A program made the translations under genes and the position numbers. The notes beneath the pieces are model-generated. The model worked only from the letters and a program-made list of their open reading frames with translations. It did not search any database and was not told the DNA's origin. This document shows positions 10,604-20,923 of a stretch of 64,000 nt of DNA, piece after piece. Positions within the stretch are counted from its first letter, which is position 1. Each line of letters opens with the position of its first letter. Source of the stretch: Salinicola tamaricis (lineage in GTDB: Bacteria > Pseudomonadota > Gammaproteobacteria > Pseudomonadales > Halomonadaceae); the NCBI RefSeq assembly GCF_003006155.1, contig NZ_CP023559.1:3844001-3908000 (forward strand), in the 5' to 3' direction.

Positions 10604-11140
10604 CTAGGAAACCGGCTTGCGCAGCGCCTCCACTGGCAGCTCCAGACGCTGGGTCTGCTGCAGCAGATTGAGCAGCACGATGGCGCGCTCCTCGCCCTTC
10701 TGGGCGTCGAATATCGCCTGCAGAGCGCGAAACGGCCCGTCGGTGATCTCCACCAGGTCGCCACGCCGGTAGTAGACATTGGCGCGCTCACGGCTGGTAT
10801 CGGCGGCCACCCGGTCGCGCAGGGTCTCGATCAGCGCATCCTGCACCGCCACCGGCTCGTGGCCGAAGCCGACCAGCCGAAGCACGCCGCGGGTGGAGCG
10901 AATCGGACGCCAGTTGCTGGCGAGGCGGTCGAGGCGAATGAACAGATAGTGGGGAAACAGCGGCTCGGCCACCCAGACCAGCTTGCCGCGGCGGCGCTTC
11001 TGCACTTCCAGCACCGGGTGGAACACCTCGTAACCCTGATTGTCCAGATGTTCGCTGGCGCGAAACGATTCACCGCCCTTGCACTGGATCACGTACCAGC
11101 GCGGCAGCGCGTCACCGTCGTTCGTCGACTCCGTGGTCAT
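10604..11140 (-). CDS. rfaH: Transcription antitermination protein RfaH
   Basis: A 178-residue NusG-family specialised elongation factor. The NGN domain begins WYVIQCKGGESFRASEHLDN and includes PLFPHYLFIRLD. The C-terminal domain GDLVEITDGPFRALQAIFD is the KOW region, ending LELPVEALRKPVS. RfaH binds RNA polymerase paused at ops elements and promotes expression of long surface-polysaccharide and secretion operons. No ops element was recognised in this window. The start is placed at ATG 11140; an in-frame upstream start is possible. Confidence 0.88.
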   Translation of the reverse strand: MTTESTNDGDALPRWYVIQCKGGESFRASEHLDNQGYEVFHPVLEVQKRRRGKLVWVAEPLFPHYLFIRLDRLASNWRPIRSTRGVLRLVGFGHEPVAVQDALIETLRDRVAADTSRERANVYYRRGDLVEITDGPFRALQAIFDAQKGEERAIVLLNLLQQTQRLELPVEALRKPVS

Positions 11141-11298
11141 GCTCGTCTTCCTGATCGCGATCACAATCCCGTGGCGTGTCCGGGTAGGGAAGTGTGGTCA
11201 TCAGATCCCCCGCGCCAGACACGACACGATCGGCTAGAGTAGCATTTTTCGCGTCACCACGTCCGCCCGCCACGCGGCGGACCCTATCTGGAGGTTGC

Positions 11299-12663
11299 AT
11301 GCAACGCGAGCCACGCGACTGGCTGACATCGTGCCGGGTCTATCTGCGCGCCCCGGTCATCACCCTGCTGTTTCTGGGGTTTTCCGCGGGCCTGCCCTAT
11401 CTCCTGGTGTTCTCCACCCTGACCGCCTGGCTCGAGGACAGCGGCGTCGATGTGGCCGCCATCGGCTTCTTCAGCTGGATCGGCATGCTCTATTCGATCA
11501 AGCTGTTCTGGGCGCCGATCGTCGACCGCGTGCGCCTGCCGCTGCTGGGACGCGCACTCGGCCAGCGGCGTAGCTGGATGCTACTGGGGCAGGCGCTGAT
11601 CGCCGCCGGCCTAGTCGGGCTCTCCGGGGTCGACCCGCTGGGGCATCTGCCGCTGGTCGCCGCCTTCGCCCTGCTCACCGCCTTCGGCGCGGCGACCCAG
11701 GACATCGTCATCGACGCCTACCGTATCGAATCGGGGGAGGCGGAGATCCAGGCGGCGATGGCGTCGACCTATATCATCGGCTATCGCATCGGCATCGTGG
11801 TCGCCGGCGCCGGCGCGCTGTATATCGCCGACGCCGCCTCCTGGTCGGTGGCTTATCTAAGCATGGCGGCACTGGTCGGCATCGGCATGCTCACAGTGCT
11901 GCTGCGCCCCGAGCCGCCGCGCCAGCAGGGGCTGGGCCGGGTACTGTTCCATCCGCGGGTCAGACACTTCCTGCGCGCCGGCGCCTCGCGCCCCGAGTGG
12001 CAGCGCCGCGCCGGGGTATGGCTGATCGCCGCCGTGGCCTGCCCGGTGGCGGATTTTTTCCAGCGTTACGCGCGCCTGGCCTTCGCCCTGCTGCTGTTCG
12101 TGGCGATCTACCGCATCGGCGACATCGTGATGGCGGCGATGGCCAATCCGCTCTATCTCAGCCTGGGCTTCACCAAGAGCGAGATCGCCAGCGTGACCAA
12201 GGTGTTCGGGGTCGCCATGACCATCGGCGGCGGCGTGCTCGGCGGGCTGCTGGTGGTGCGCTACGGCCTGGCGCGCATGCTGGTGATCGGCGGCATCGCC
12301 GTGGCGCTGACCAACATGGCGTTCGCGGTGCTGGCCCTGGGCGGCCAGAGCCTGCCGCTGCTGGTGCTCACCATCACCGGAGACAACCTCGCCAACGGCC
12401 TCGCCAGTACGGTGTTCATTGCCTTCCTGTCGAGCCTCACCTCGCGCGCCTACACCGCCACTCAGTACGCGCTGTTCTCGTCACTGATGACGCTGCCGGG
12501 CAAGTTCATCGGTGGCTTTTCGGGGGTCGCCGTAGCCAATCTAGGCTTCGCCCCCTTCTTCGTGCTGAGCGGGCTGCTCGGGGTGCCGGCGATTGCCCTG
12601 GCCTGGTGGCTGGGCCGACGCCTGCCCGAGCTCGGCGGCGCGCGCGACACGCCGCCGCGCTGA
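11299..12663 (+). CDS. ampG: AmpG-family muropeptide MFS transporter
   Basis: An intact 454-residue inner-membrane protein with about 12-14 hydrophobic spans. Family landmarks are VITLLFLGFSAGLPYLLVFS, WIGMLYSIKLFWAPIVDRV, GAATQDIVIDAYRIES and DNLANGLASTVFIAFLSSLT. AmpG imports anhydro-muropeptides from the periplasm for recycling and links wall turnover to beta-lactamase induction. The start ATG 11299 has GGAGG five bases upstream. The lytic transglycosylase at 9424 makes the kind of product AmpG carries, although the genes are not in one operon. Confidence 0.92.
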   Translation: MQREPRDWLTSCRVYLRAPVITLLFLGFSAGLPYLLVFSTLTAWLEDSGVDVAAIGFFSWIGMLYSIKLFWAPIVDRVRLPLLGRALGQRRSWMLLGQALIAAGLVGLSGVDPLGHLPLVAAFALLTAFGAATQDIVIDAYRIESGEAEIQAAMASTYIIGYRIGIVVAGAGALYIADAASWSVAYLSMAALVGIGMLTVLLRPEPPRQQGLGRVLFHPRVRHFLRAGASRPEWQRRAGVWLIAAVACPVADFFQRYARLAFALLLFVAIYRIGDIVMAAMANPLYLSLGFTKSEIASVTKVFGVAMTIGGGVLGGLLVVRYGLARMLVIGGIAVALTNMAFAVLALGGQSLPLLVLTITGDNLANGLASTVFIAFLSSLTSRAYTATQYALFSSLMTLPGKFIGGFSGVAVANLGFAPFFVLSGLLGVPAIALAWWLGRRLPELGGARDTPPR

Positions 12664-12690
12664 AGCGGCGGGAGCTGACAACCCGGCTGA

Positions 12691-14532
12691 TCAGCGGCTA
12701 CGGCGGCGCTCGACGGTGCGCGCACAGGGCTGGCGCGAGAGCCACTCCAGGGCGCCATCCGAGGCCGCCCATTGGTCACGCATCAGCTGGCGATACTGCC
12801 AAGCCTCGGCGCGAGTGCCGGGCTCGGGCATATCGACACTCGAGCGCGCCGGACGTGGCCGCTCCTCGCACAGCACGCGCACGATATAGGGGTTGGCCGC
12901 GCACACCTCATCCAGTACCGCGACCGCGTCGTCATGCCGCGCCAGACGGTAGAGCGCCAGCACCCGCCCCATCTGCACACCGAGCATGTCGGAACCCTCT
13001 GGCCCGGCCTCGCTCACCGCCAGCGCCTGGTCGTCGCTGCCCTCGCGCAGCAACTGGTCAATCACCAGCTCGCGCAGGCCCAGGCTATCCTCGGCGTCCA
13101 GCGCCAGCAGCCGCTGCGCCAGCGCCCGCGCCTGGGGCCCGGCACCGCGCTCCATGCCGATCACCAGCGCCAGACCGGTGCGCAGCAGCGTGGCGTTGTC
13201 GGCGTCGTGCCAGGAGAAGGTGCCGCCGGCATCCTCGAGCTGAGTCAGCCAGGCGCCATAGCGCTCGGCCAGCGGGGTGAAGAAGGTATCGACCATCCAC
13301 GGCAGGCTGCCGAAGCGGCTCGCCAGCGCCAGAGTCAGTGCCTGCATCACCTTGGGCGCGTCGAGCCACTCGGGGTTGGCGCACAGCCCCTGAAGCCACT
13401 GCGGGGCAGTGACCCAGGGGTCGCCGAGGAACCCGAGCGCAGCGTCTTCGTCGATCTCGATCTCGCAGGCTTCGATCCATCCCGCGTAGAGTGACGCCTC
13501 GCGCCGGCTGGGCTCGTAGAGCAGCGCCCCTTCCGGCGAGCGCGACAGCACCAACCGCGGCGGCCGCTGCTGAGTGTGCAGCAACGCCTGCAGCGCGGTC
13601 AGCGGCCCGGCCAGGGCCTCCTCGGAATTGATTACCTGCTCGGCCAAGGTCGACTCGGGGTCGTCAGCCAGCTCGGCGATGAAGTCTAACTGGTCGGGGT
13701 CGGCCTGATGCTGGCGCGCCAAACGCCGCCACCAGAAGGCCGCGCGCTGACGCGCCTTGCCCACGTTGCCCTCGTGCAGCAGCACCATAGCCTCGATATA
13801 AGCCAGCGACGGCGAATCCGGTAGGGTACGCTGGGCACTCTGGAACGCCTCGCGGGCACTGGCCAGATCACCGCTGTCGAGATGCATCAGACACAGCCGC
13901 TCGTAGGCCGCTCCGCTGAGGAAGTCGGGGCCACTGGCGATGACCCGCTCGATCAGCGCCGCACGCTTGCGCAGGAAACCGCGCTCCTGGTAGAGGTCGA
14001 TCAGGATCTCGAAGGCTGGCTCGATCTGCTCGGCCAACGCCTGCCAATCACGCTCGCCGGCGAACAGCGACTCGAGAATCTGCTGGGCACGGCCGTTGTT
14101 GCCGCTTTCGGCGGAGACGATACCGGCTTCGAGCAGCGCCTGCGCTGGCGCCTTGCGGCTCTCCAGCGCGGCTTTCAGTGTCTCGCCGCGCCATTCACGC
14201 AGCGACAGCATCCACATCAGATGCGTGGGCACCGCGCTGGGCAGTTCCACCCGCCGGCAGCAGTTGCGGTAGGCGCGACCCGAATCACACCAGCAAGGTT
14301 CGTCAGGGCGCGGTTCGGCCAGCGGCTCGCAGTCGAACTGGCGCCGCACCAGCGGCGTCTGGTTCCAGATGATCGGCGCCAGCGCCTGGGCCATGTCCAG
14401 ACTGCCGCCGCACTGCTCGGCGCCCTGCGTGCGTGCCCATGCCATCAGTGCCGGGTAGTGTTCGTTGTCGCGAATTGTCTCGAGGGCGCCGCTGGCGTAG
14501 CCCAGCAGCTGTTCGACCCAAGCAGTCAGCAT
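12691..14532 (-). CDS. Large SEC-C motif protein of unknown function
   Basis: A 613-residue intact protein. Near residue 80 lies PCWCDSGRAYRNCCRR, a SEC-C zinc-binding motif (CxCxSG..YxxCC). The rest is helical, with TPR-like pairs: LQALLHTQQRPPR, AYERLCLMHLDSGDLASARE, AYIEAMVLLHEGNVGKARQ. SEC-C motifs mediate protein contacts, for example SecA with SecB. No enzymatic domain was recognised, so it is probably a cytoplasmic scaffold or adaptor. The start ATG 14532 has GGAGGA six bases upstream. It is convergent with ampG. Confidence 0.8.
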   Translation of the reverse strand: MLTAWVEQLLGYASGALETIRDNEHYPALMAWARTQGAEQCGGSLDMAQALAPIIWNQTPLVRRQFDCEPLAEPRPDEPCWCDSGRAYRNCCRRVELPSAVPTHLMWMLSLREWRGETLKAALESRKAPAQALLEAGIVSAESGNNGRAQQILESLFAGERDWQALAEQIEPAFEILIDLYQERGFLRKRAALIERVIASGPDFLSGAAYERLCLMHLDSGDLASAREAFQSAQRTLPDSPSLAYIEAMVLLHEGNVGKARQRAAFWWRRLARQHQADPDQLDFIAELADDPESTLAEQVINSEEALAGPLTALQALLHTQQRPPRLVLSRSPEGALLYEPSRREASLYAGWIEACEIEIDEDAALGFLGDPWVTAPQWLQGLCANPEWLDAPKVMQALTLALASRFGSLPWMVDTFFTPLAERYGAWLTQLEDAGGTFSWHDADNATLLRTGLALVIGMERGAGPQARALAQRLLALDAEDSLGLRELVIDQLLREGSDDQALAVSEAGPEGSDMLGVQMGRVLALYRLARHDDAVAVLDEVCAANPYIVRVLCEERPRPARSSVDMPEPGTRAEAWQYRQLMRDQWAASDGALEWLSRQPCARTVERRRSR

Positions 14533-14654
14533 GGCGTTCCTCCGTCCGGTTGGCCCCATCCTAGCACGCTCGGCAACAGCGCTGGCGAGGCTCGACCTGG
14601 GGTGCTAAGTTAGCCGCCGCCCGCTGTGTCCGCCGCTGTTTGCAAGGAGCAAGC

Positions 14655-16569
14655 TTGCTCTCGTTGATTCCCCCCACGCTCCGCCGCCGATCCCACGCCA
14701 CCGCCAGCGACACCCCCCAGGTGCGCCTGGAACGCGAGGGACGCGACGAGATTCGTCGTATCACCGCCGCGGTGGAGAAAGTGCCGTGGACCGTGAGCCT
14801 GCTGCAGATCCTGTGGACCGCCGGTCCGGTGACCCTGCTCGGCGCCTGGGGCGGCTATCTGCTCGGCTACGGCAAGGCGCCGACGATCGAGAACTACATC
14901 TTCTTCATCTCGTTCACGGTGATCACCGGCATCTTCGGCGTACTCGCCAACCTGACCCACCACCTGACCCGTGGCCGACGCGTCGAGCGTACCTCGCAGC
15001 GTATCGAGCGGGTGATCAGACCCTACCGGAGCTGCTGCTGGCGACACGCAACCTGATCGTCGAAAGCCTCGACGGCGACGCTCGCCGCCGCGAGGCCGCG
15101 GCCATGCTGTTGCGCAAGCAGGATCTGTCGCCGGCCGGCGTCGAGCTGGCCGCGCTGGAGCTGCTCGACGACCCCGAAAGCGCACGCCTGATCGGCCAGA
15201 TCGAGGTCTACCGCCGAGTCGGCCTGCACGCCCGTATCAGCGATCTCTTCGCCAGCTATCGCGAACGTATCGAGCCGCAGTTCGGCGAGCTGTTCGACCT
15301 CGCGCCCCAGGCCATTACCCTACTGCGCGAGCGCTTCGAGGGGCACGCCCCCGACCCGCGCTACGGCGTAGCGCGGGACGAGAACTTCATCGAACGCGTG
15401 ATGGCGGCGATCGAGAGCGACAACGATCTGCTGATGACGCTGCAGGACGTCGAGGAGATGGTGATTCTGGCCTTCGAGTTGATCAGCGGCCGCCAGATCC
15501 CGGTGCTCTCGTTCGAGTACCGCGGACGCTGGAAGCTGGCGCGCGCCTTCGACAACCTCGAGGAGGCCCGCGCCCGCCACCGCATCGCCCAGGCCACCGG
15601 GCTCTCACGGCTCAAGGCGCTCAACACCTATCTCACCGAACGCTCCGCCACACCGCTGGCCGAGAGCGTCTCCGGCCAGCGCGCCGATGCCCTGCTCGCC
15701 CACAGCGTGGCGGCGATCGACGACCTCAGCGCGCGCATCGATGCCCAGGTGCGGGCGATCCAGCAAGGCCGCAAGGAGCAGCGCCAGACGCTACGCGAGA
15801 ACGCCGAGGTGCTGACCAACGCGATCAAGCTCTACAAGAGTGTCTCCAGCGCCTATGAGTCGGTCGGGCGCAGCCATGCTCACCGCCTGCGCATGGCCGA
15901 GCGCTGGGAAGCGCTCAGCGCCAATCTCGCCGACAGCACCACCCGCCTGCGCCTGGGGCCGGGACGGCGCGGTCTGCGCATTCGCGAAAGCAAGATCGCC
16001 CTCGACGACGAGGCCAAGGCAGAGGTGTGCAAGCTGCTCGGCCGCTATATGGAAAAAGCCAACATCGGCACCTTCCGCGACCGCCTGCGCCAGGCCGAGC
16101 GCGACACCCAACTGAGCGTCGGCGTCGACACCGCCAAGCGCGTAGCGGTGGAGATCTTCCTCGCCCTGGAGCCCCACGTGCAGCTATCGCGCCCCGCGGT
16201 GCAGCGCGCCATCAACAGCTCCAACGCGGCCGATTTCGGCCAGCTCGAACCCAATCTCTCGGCCGCCGCCAAGGCGGCCATGGGCTCGGCGATGGTGCGC
16301 GAGATCGAGACCGATCTGTCGCGCACCGCCGAATCCCTGGCATTGGCGCTGGTACGTCACTACCGGGTAGCGCTGGAACCGGAGGCGATGGCCTTCCTGC
16401 AGCGCCAGTACGGTGCCCGCGAGGCCACCCTGACGATGCTCACCAACGTCAATCTGGAGCGCAGCGAAACGCCCAACGTCAGCTATCTGAGCATGGCCCC
16501 ACCCGCGGTGGGCACACCGCACCGCCAGTGGTACCGCGCCCTGGTACGCGCCCGCCACTGGAGAAGTGA
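14655..16569 (+). CDS. Membrane-anchored helical protein of unknown function (frameshifted)
   Basis: Near residues 40-95 are two hydrophobic spans ([20 protein letters not shown] and [20 protein letters not shown]), followed by ~500 residues of charged, mostly helical sequence with coiled-coil character ([19 protein letters not shown]). No family was recognised. One base is missing near 15030. The start is taken as TTG 14655, five bases after AAGGAG. The main frame runs without a stop straight into topB at 16577; a TGA at 16567-16569 in another frame, just after GGAGAAG, is the likely true end if one more base has been lost. Confidence 0.6.
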
Positions 16570-16576
16570 ACCGCGC

Positions 16577-18617
16577 ATGCGTCTGATCGTCGCCGAAAAG
16601 CCTAGCCTGGCACGGGCCATCGCCGCTGCCCTGCCCGCCCCGGCAGTACGCCGAGAAGGCTATCTGGAAGCCGGCGACACCTGCGTCAGCTGGTGTCTGG
16701 GGCATCTGCTGGAACAGGCCCCGCCGGAGGCCTACGACCCACGCTACCAGCAGTGGCGGCTCGACGATCTGCCCATCGTACCGGGCCGCTGGCAGCTGGT
16801 ACCGCGCCCCCAGGCCCGCGGCCAGCTCGCTGTATGCGCAAACTGCTCAAGCACGCCACCAGCGTGGTCCACGCCGGCGACCCCGACCGCGAAGGTCAGT
16901 GCTGGTGCAGGAGGCGCTCGACCATCTGGGCTGGCGTGGCCCGCTGCAGCGCCTGCTGGTGCAGGATCTCAACCGCCCGGCGGTGGCCAAGGCGCTGGCC
17001 CGACTCGAGGACAACCAGCGCTATCAACCGCTGTTCGCCGCCGCCGAGGCGCGCTCGCGGGCGGACTGGCTGTATGGCATCAACCTGACCCGAGCGTGGA
17101 CGCTGATCGGCCGCCAGGCGGGTTACGACGGCCTGCTCTCGGTGGGCCGGGTACAGACCCCGGTGCTGGGGCTGGTGGTGCGCCGCGACCGTGAGATCGC
17201 CGCTTTCGAACCCTACCCGTTCTATCCGCTCTGGGCCGATCTGGCGGTCGCCGCCGGCGAGCTGCGCGCCTGGTGGCTGCCCGGCGAGAATCAGCCGCTG
17301 GATGCCCAAGGGCGCCTGCTCGATCCGCGTCCGGCCCAGGCGCTGGCCGCGCGCCTGCCCGGCAGTCAGGGCCGGTTGGCGACCCTGGAGCAGCGCCGAC
17401 AGCGCCAGGCGGCGCCACTCCCCTACTCGCTCTCGGCGCTGCAGGTAGACGCCGCGCGCCGCTTCGGGCTCTCCGCCAAACGCGTACTGGACGTGTGCCA
17501 GGCGCTCTACGAACGGCATCAGTTGATCACCTACCCGCGGTCGGACTGCCGCTACCTGCCGGCGGCCCATCATGGCGAGGCCGCGCGCACCCTGGCGAGC
17601 GCCTGCCAGCATGACGCGACACTCACACAGTGGGTGCAGGGGGCCGACTTCACCCGGCGCTCCAAGGCCTGGGACGACGCCAAGGTCGGCGCTCACCACG
17701 CCCTGGCGCCGAGCGGACGCCCGGCCGATCTCGCGCGCCTGAGCCGGGACGAGGCCAATCTGTTCCGGCTCATCGCGCGTAACGTGGTGGCGCAGTTCTA
17801 CCCACCGCTGGAGACCTTCGAGACCCGAGCGCTGTTCGACATCCTCGACGAGCGCTTCCAGGCCAAGGGGCGTGAGATCCTCGAGCCGGGCTGGAAGCCG
17901 CTGTTCACCACCCGTGACGACGTGCCCACGCTGCCGACGCTGCACCAGGGCGAGGCGGCCCACGTGCTGGGCGCCGAGGTCGAGAGCCGCGAGACGCGCC
18001 CGCCGGAGCCGTTCACCGATGCCAGTCTGATCAAGGCGATGATGAACATCGCACGCTATGTGGATGACCCCGAGGTCAAGCGCACCCTGCGCGAGACCGA
18101 CGGCCTGGGCACCGAGGCGACGCGGGCCGGCATCATCGAGACGCTGCTGACCCGCGGCTATCTGGTGCGCGAGGCCAAGGCGCTGCGCGCCTCGCGAACC
18201 GGCCACGCCCTGATCGATTCGCTGCCGCCGGCGGCCTCGCAGCCGGAGCGCACGGCACTGTGGGAGCAGCGCCTGACTCGCATCGCCGAGGGCAACGCCG
18301 CGGCGCAGCCGTTCGTCGACGCTCTGCTCGAAGATCTGCGCCAACTACTCGGCCAGGCCAGCGCGGGCAAGCTCGACCAGGCGCTCAAGGCCGCACGCCA
18401 GAGCGCCGCGCCGGATGCCCCCAAGCCGACACGCGGCAAACGTCAGTCGACCAAGCGCGGCGGCGGGCAGTCGCGCCCGCGTACCGGCAGCAAGAGCAGT
18501 ACTGGCACCAAGCGCAGTGCTGGCACCCAGAGCAGTACCGACACAAAGAGCGGTACGGGCACCACCCGCAAGCCGCGTAGCCGCCGCGGCAGCCGCACCC
18601 AGGGGTCCGGCTCGTGA
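16577..18617 (+). CDS. topB: DNA topoisomerase III (frameshifted)
   Basis: A type IA topoisomerase that decatenates DNA. The Toprim part opens [20 protein letters not shown] and includes [12 protein letters not shown], whose acidic residues bind Mg. After frame changes near 16835 and 16905 it continues [19 protein letters not shown] and [18 protein letters not shown]. The active-site tyrosine is in [31 protein letters not shown] and the core end follow. The last ~70 residues are a basic Ser/Thr/Gly/Lys low-complexity tail ([10 protein letters not shown]..., KPRSRRGSR) in place of zinc fingers, perhaps for DNA binding. It overlaps the following panE-like gene by four bases (GTGA). Confidence 0.9.
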
Positions 18618-19491
18618 CGTCGGGGCCCTGGCTGGTACTCGGCGCGGGGGCGCTGGGGCAGCTGTTCGCGGCGCGCCTCGCCGCGGCGAGCGATAGCGGG
18701 CAGATCATGCTGCGCGGGCGCCAGGGGGCGGTGAATCAGGTACGCCTGCAGGAAACCGACGGCAACTGGCAAACTCGGACGCTGACGCCCCCCGCGGCGG
18801 CGCCGGCGCTGGTGATCGTCGCCACCAAGGCGTTCAATGCCGAGCAGGCGCTAGCGCAGGCCCAGCTGGCACCGGGTACTCCGCTGCTGCTGTTGCAGAA
18901 TGGCTTCAGCGCCAGCCGCGTCTGAGCTGCCAGTGGCCGGGCCCGGTACTGTGCGCGGCGACCACCGAAGCGGCCTATCGCCAGCCGCACCCGGCGACCG
19001 GCGTGATCCACGCGGCGGCGGGCCATACCTGGCTCGGCGATCTGGCCGGAGAACATCGTGCCATGGCGGCCGCGGTCGCCGCGACCCTCACCCGCGCCGG
19101 CCTGGCGGCCAGCGCCTGCGACGACATCGATGAGCGGCTGTGGCACAAGCTGGCAGTCAACGCCGTGATCAACCCGCTGACGGCACGCCATCGCGTGTGC
19201 AACGGCGCCCTCGCCACGCCGCCGTTGAGCGCCGAGGTCGAAGTGCTGTGTGCGGAGATCGCGCAACTGATGGCGGCGGCGAAGGTATCACCCCCGGCAG
19301 CGGGCTGGCAGGGATGGGTCAGCGCAGTGATCGAGGCCACTGCGGGCAACCGCTCGTCGATGCTCCAGGACGTGCTGGCCGGGCGCTGTACCGAGCGCGA
19401 CGCCATTCTCGCGCCGCTGCTCGCGCTCGCCGACACCCACGCCCTCGCGGTACCCGGGCTACGCGCCTGCTATCGCGCCACCCCAGGCTGA
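18614..19491 (+). CDS. panE: 2-dehydropantoate 2-reductase (ketopantoate reductase), frameshifted
   Basis: NADPH-dependent reduction of ketopantoate to pantoate in coenzyme A synthesis. The Rossmann motif LVLGAGALGQLFAARLA is at the N-terminus, the catalytic lysine lies in IVATKAFNA, and QNGF follows. After a one-base loss near 18920 it continues ATTEAAYRQPHPATG, LWHKLAVNAVINPLTARHR and GNRSSMLQDVLAGR, the helical substrate-binding domain. The start is a GTG overlapping the topB stop, so translation is coupled. The ApbA/PanE family also includes other 2-hydroxyacid reductases, so the exact substrate is probable rather than certain. Confidence 0.85.
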
Positions 19492-19554
19492 CCGCCGGGG
19501 CCCCCGGGGCGCGGCGGCCGTACACGTCGAGTGGCCCTGACCCTGAGCGGGGGC

Positions 19555-19878
19555 TCAGCCCGGGCCGCCATCGAGGCGCCGGCGCAGCGTCTCCAGCTCC
19601 TCCATCAGTTCCAGGGCGAGTGCGGCACCCGCCAGATTGACCCCCAGGTCGCGCTGCAGGCGTCGGACCGTGCGCACCCGCGCCAGGCTGCTGCCGTAAA
19701 AGCGCCACTGCTCACGCTGGCGTCCTGCCGGAGTGAGAATGCCCTCGTCGACCAGCTCGATCACCCACTCGGCGTGAACCGTGCAACTGCGGCAGAGATC
19801 ACCCAGGGTCAACAGCGGACGCTCATCGAGATTGTCCCCTTCGAGCACCGATTCGGCAGATGAGAGATGTCGCGTCAT
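19555..19878 (-). CDS. cbpM: Chaperone modulator CbpM
   Basis: A 107-residue MerR-like small protein that binds the J-domain of CbpA and inhibits it. The sequence [33 protein letters not shown] and [21 protein letters not shown] is typical of the family. Its ATG overlaps the cbpA stop by four bases (ATGA), the usual cbpA-cbpM operon with translational coupling. Confidence 0.9.
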   Translation of the reverse strand: MTRHLSSAESVLEGDNLDERPLLTLGDLCRSCTVHAEWVIELVDEGILTPAGRQREQWRFYGSSLARVRTVRRLQRDLGVNLAGAALALELMEELETLRRRLDGGPG

Positions 19879-20861
19879 GATCCGTTACCTCCCAGTTCGG
19901 CACGGGGATCGAAAGCGCTGGCCTCGGCCAGCTGGCGATAGGCCGCCGCCACCGCCTCGCTGTCGGCCGGCGGTGTCACCAGCGTCAGCTCGACGTAGAG
20001 ATCGCCGGGCGGCGTGCCGGGGATGCCTCGTCCCTTGAGGCGCAGGCGGCGCCCGCTACCGGAGCCGGCGGGTACCTTGAGGGTTATCTCGCCGCCCGGT
20101 GTCGTCAACGCCAGCGTGGTGCCCAGCGCCGCCTCCCAGGGCGCCACCGGCAGTGTCATGGCGACGTCGCGGCCGTCGACCCGGTAGCGCGAATGGGGAC
20201 GAAACTCCACCTCCAGATAGAGATCGCCGGCGGCGGCACCGTTGGCGCCAGGACCACCCTGCCCGGCGAGCCGGATACGCTGGCCCGCCTTGACGCCCTT
20301 GGGGATACGCACCTTGAGCGTGCGCTCCCGCGGGCGCAGATGGCCTTGCGGGTCGAACTCGGCGCGCTGCAGCGACAGAGTGCGGGTGGCGCCCTGATAG
20401 GCATCCTCCAGCTCAATCAGCACCTTGGCGTGATGATCCTCACCGTGCAGCACCTGCCCGTGGGCCCGACCACCGCGCTCGAAACCACCCCCAGCGTCGA
20501 ATCCCGAGAATCCGCCCCTGCCACCACGGCGGCCGAACAGCGTCTCGAAGAAGTCGCTGAAGTCGGCACTCTCGCCGTGGGTATAGCCGCCGCCGCTGAA
20601 CTCGAAGCCGGCATCCCAGTCGGGCGGCGCCTCGAAGCGTTCGCCCTCGCGCCCGCCGAGACGGTCATAGGCAGCGCGCTTCTCCGGATCCTTGAGCACC
20701 TCGTAGGCTTCGCCCAGCGCCTTGAAGCGCGCCTCGGCGTCGGCCTCGTGGCTGACATCGGGGTGATACTTGCGCGCCAGCTTGCGATAGGCGCGCTTGA
20801 TCTCCTCCTGGGTGGCGTCGCGCTCGACGCCGAGCACCGCATAGTAGTCCTTGAACTCCAT
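19875..20861 (-). CDS. cbpA: DnaJ-type co-chaperone CbpA
   Basis: A 328-residue class B J-protein. The J-domain is at residues 4-70 with the HPD motif in [10 protein letters not shown] Gly/Phe-rich linker ([20 protein letters not shown]) follows, then two C-terminal substrate-binding domains ([46 protein letters not shown]). There is no Cys-rich zinc domain, which separates it from DnaJ. It stimulates DnaK ATPase, and E. coli CbpA also binds nucleoid DNA. It is the first gene of the pair with cbpM. Confidence 0.93.
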   Translation of the reverse strand: MEFKDYYAVLGVERDATQEEIKRAYRKLARKYHPDVSHEADAEARFKALGEAYEVLKDPEKRAAYDRLGGREGERFEAPPDWDAGFEFSGGGYTHGESADFSDFFETLFGRRGGRGGFSGFDAGGGFERGGRAHGQVLHGEDHHAKVLIELEDAYQGATRTLSLQRAEFDPQGHLRPRERTLKVRIPKGVKAGQRIRLAGQGGPGANGAAAGDLYLEVEFRPHSRYRVDGRDVAMTLPVAPWEAALGTTLALTTPGGEITLKVPAGSGSGRRLRLKGRGIPGTPPGDLYVELTLVTPPADSEAVAAAYRQLAEASAFDPRAELGGNGS

Positions 20862-20886
20862 TGGCGACCTCCCCTGTCCACACGTC

Positions 20887-20909
20887 CCGGGGCGAGCATC
20901 TCGCCCCGG
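20887..20909 (-). terminator. Hairpin downstream of ppc
   Basis: Perfect 10-bp inverted repeat (CCGGGGCGAG / CTCGCCCCGG) with a 3-base loop, 14 bases past the ppc stop. There is no U-tract, so termination efficiency is uncertain. It also lies immediately upstream of the cbpA ribosome-binding region. Confidence 0.55.
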
Positions 20910-20923
20910 CCCAGTGCCCCGCC

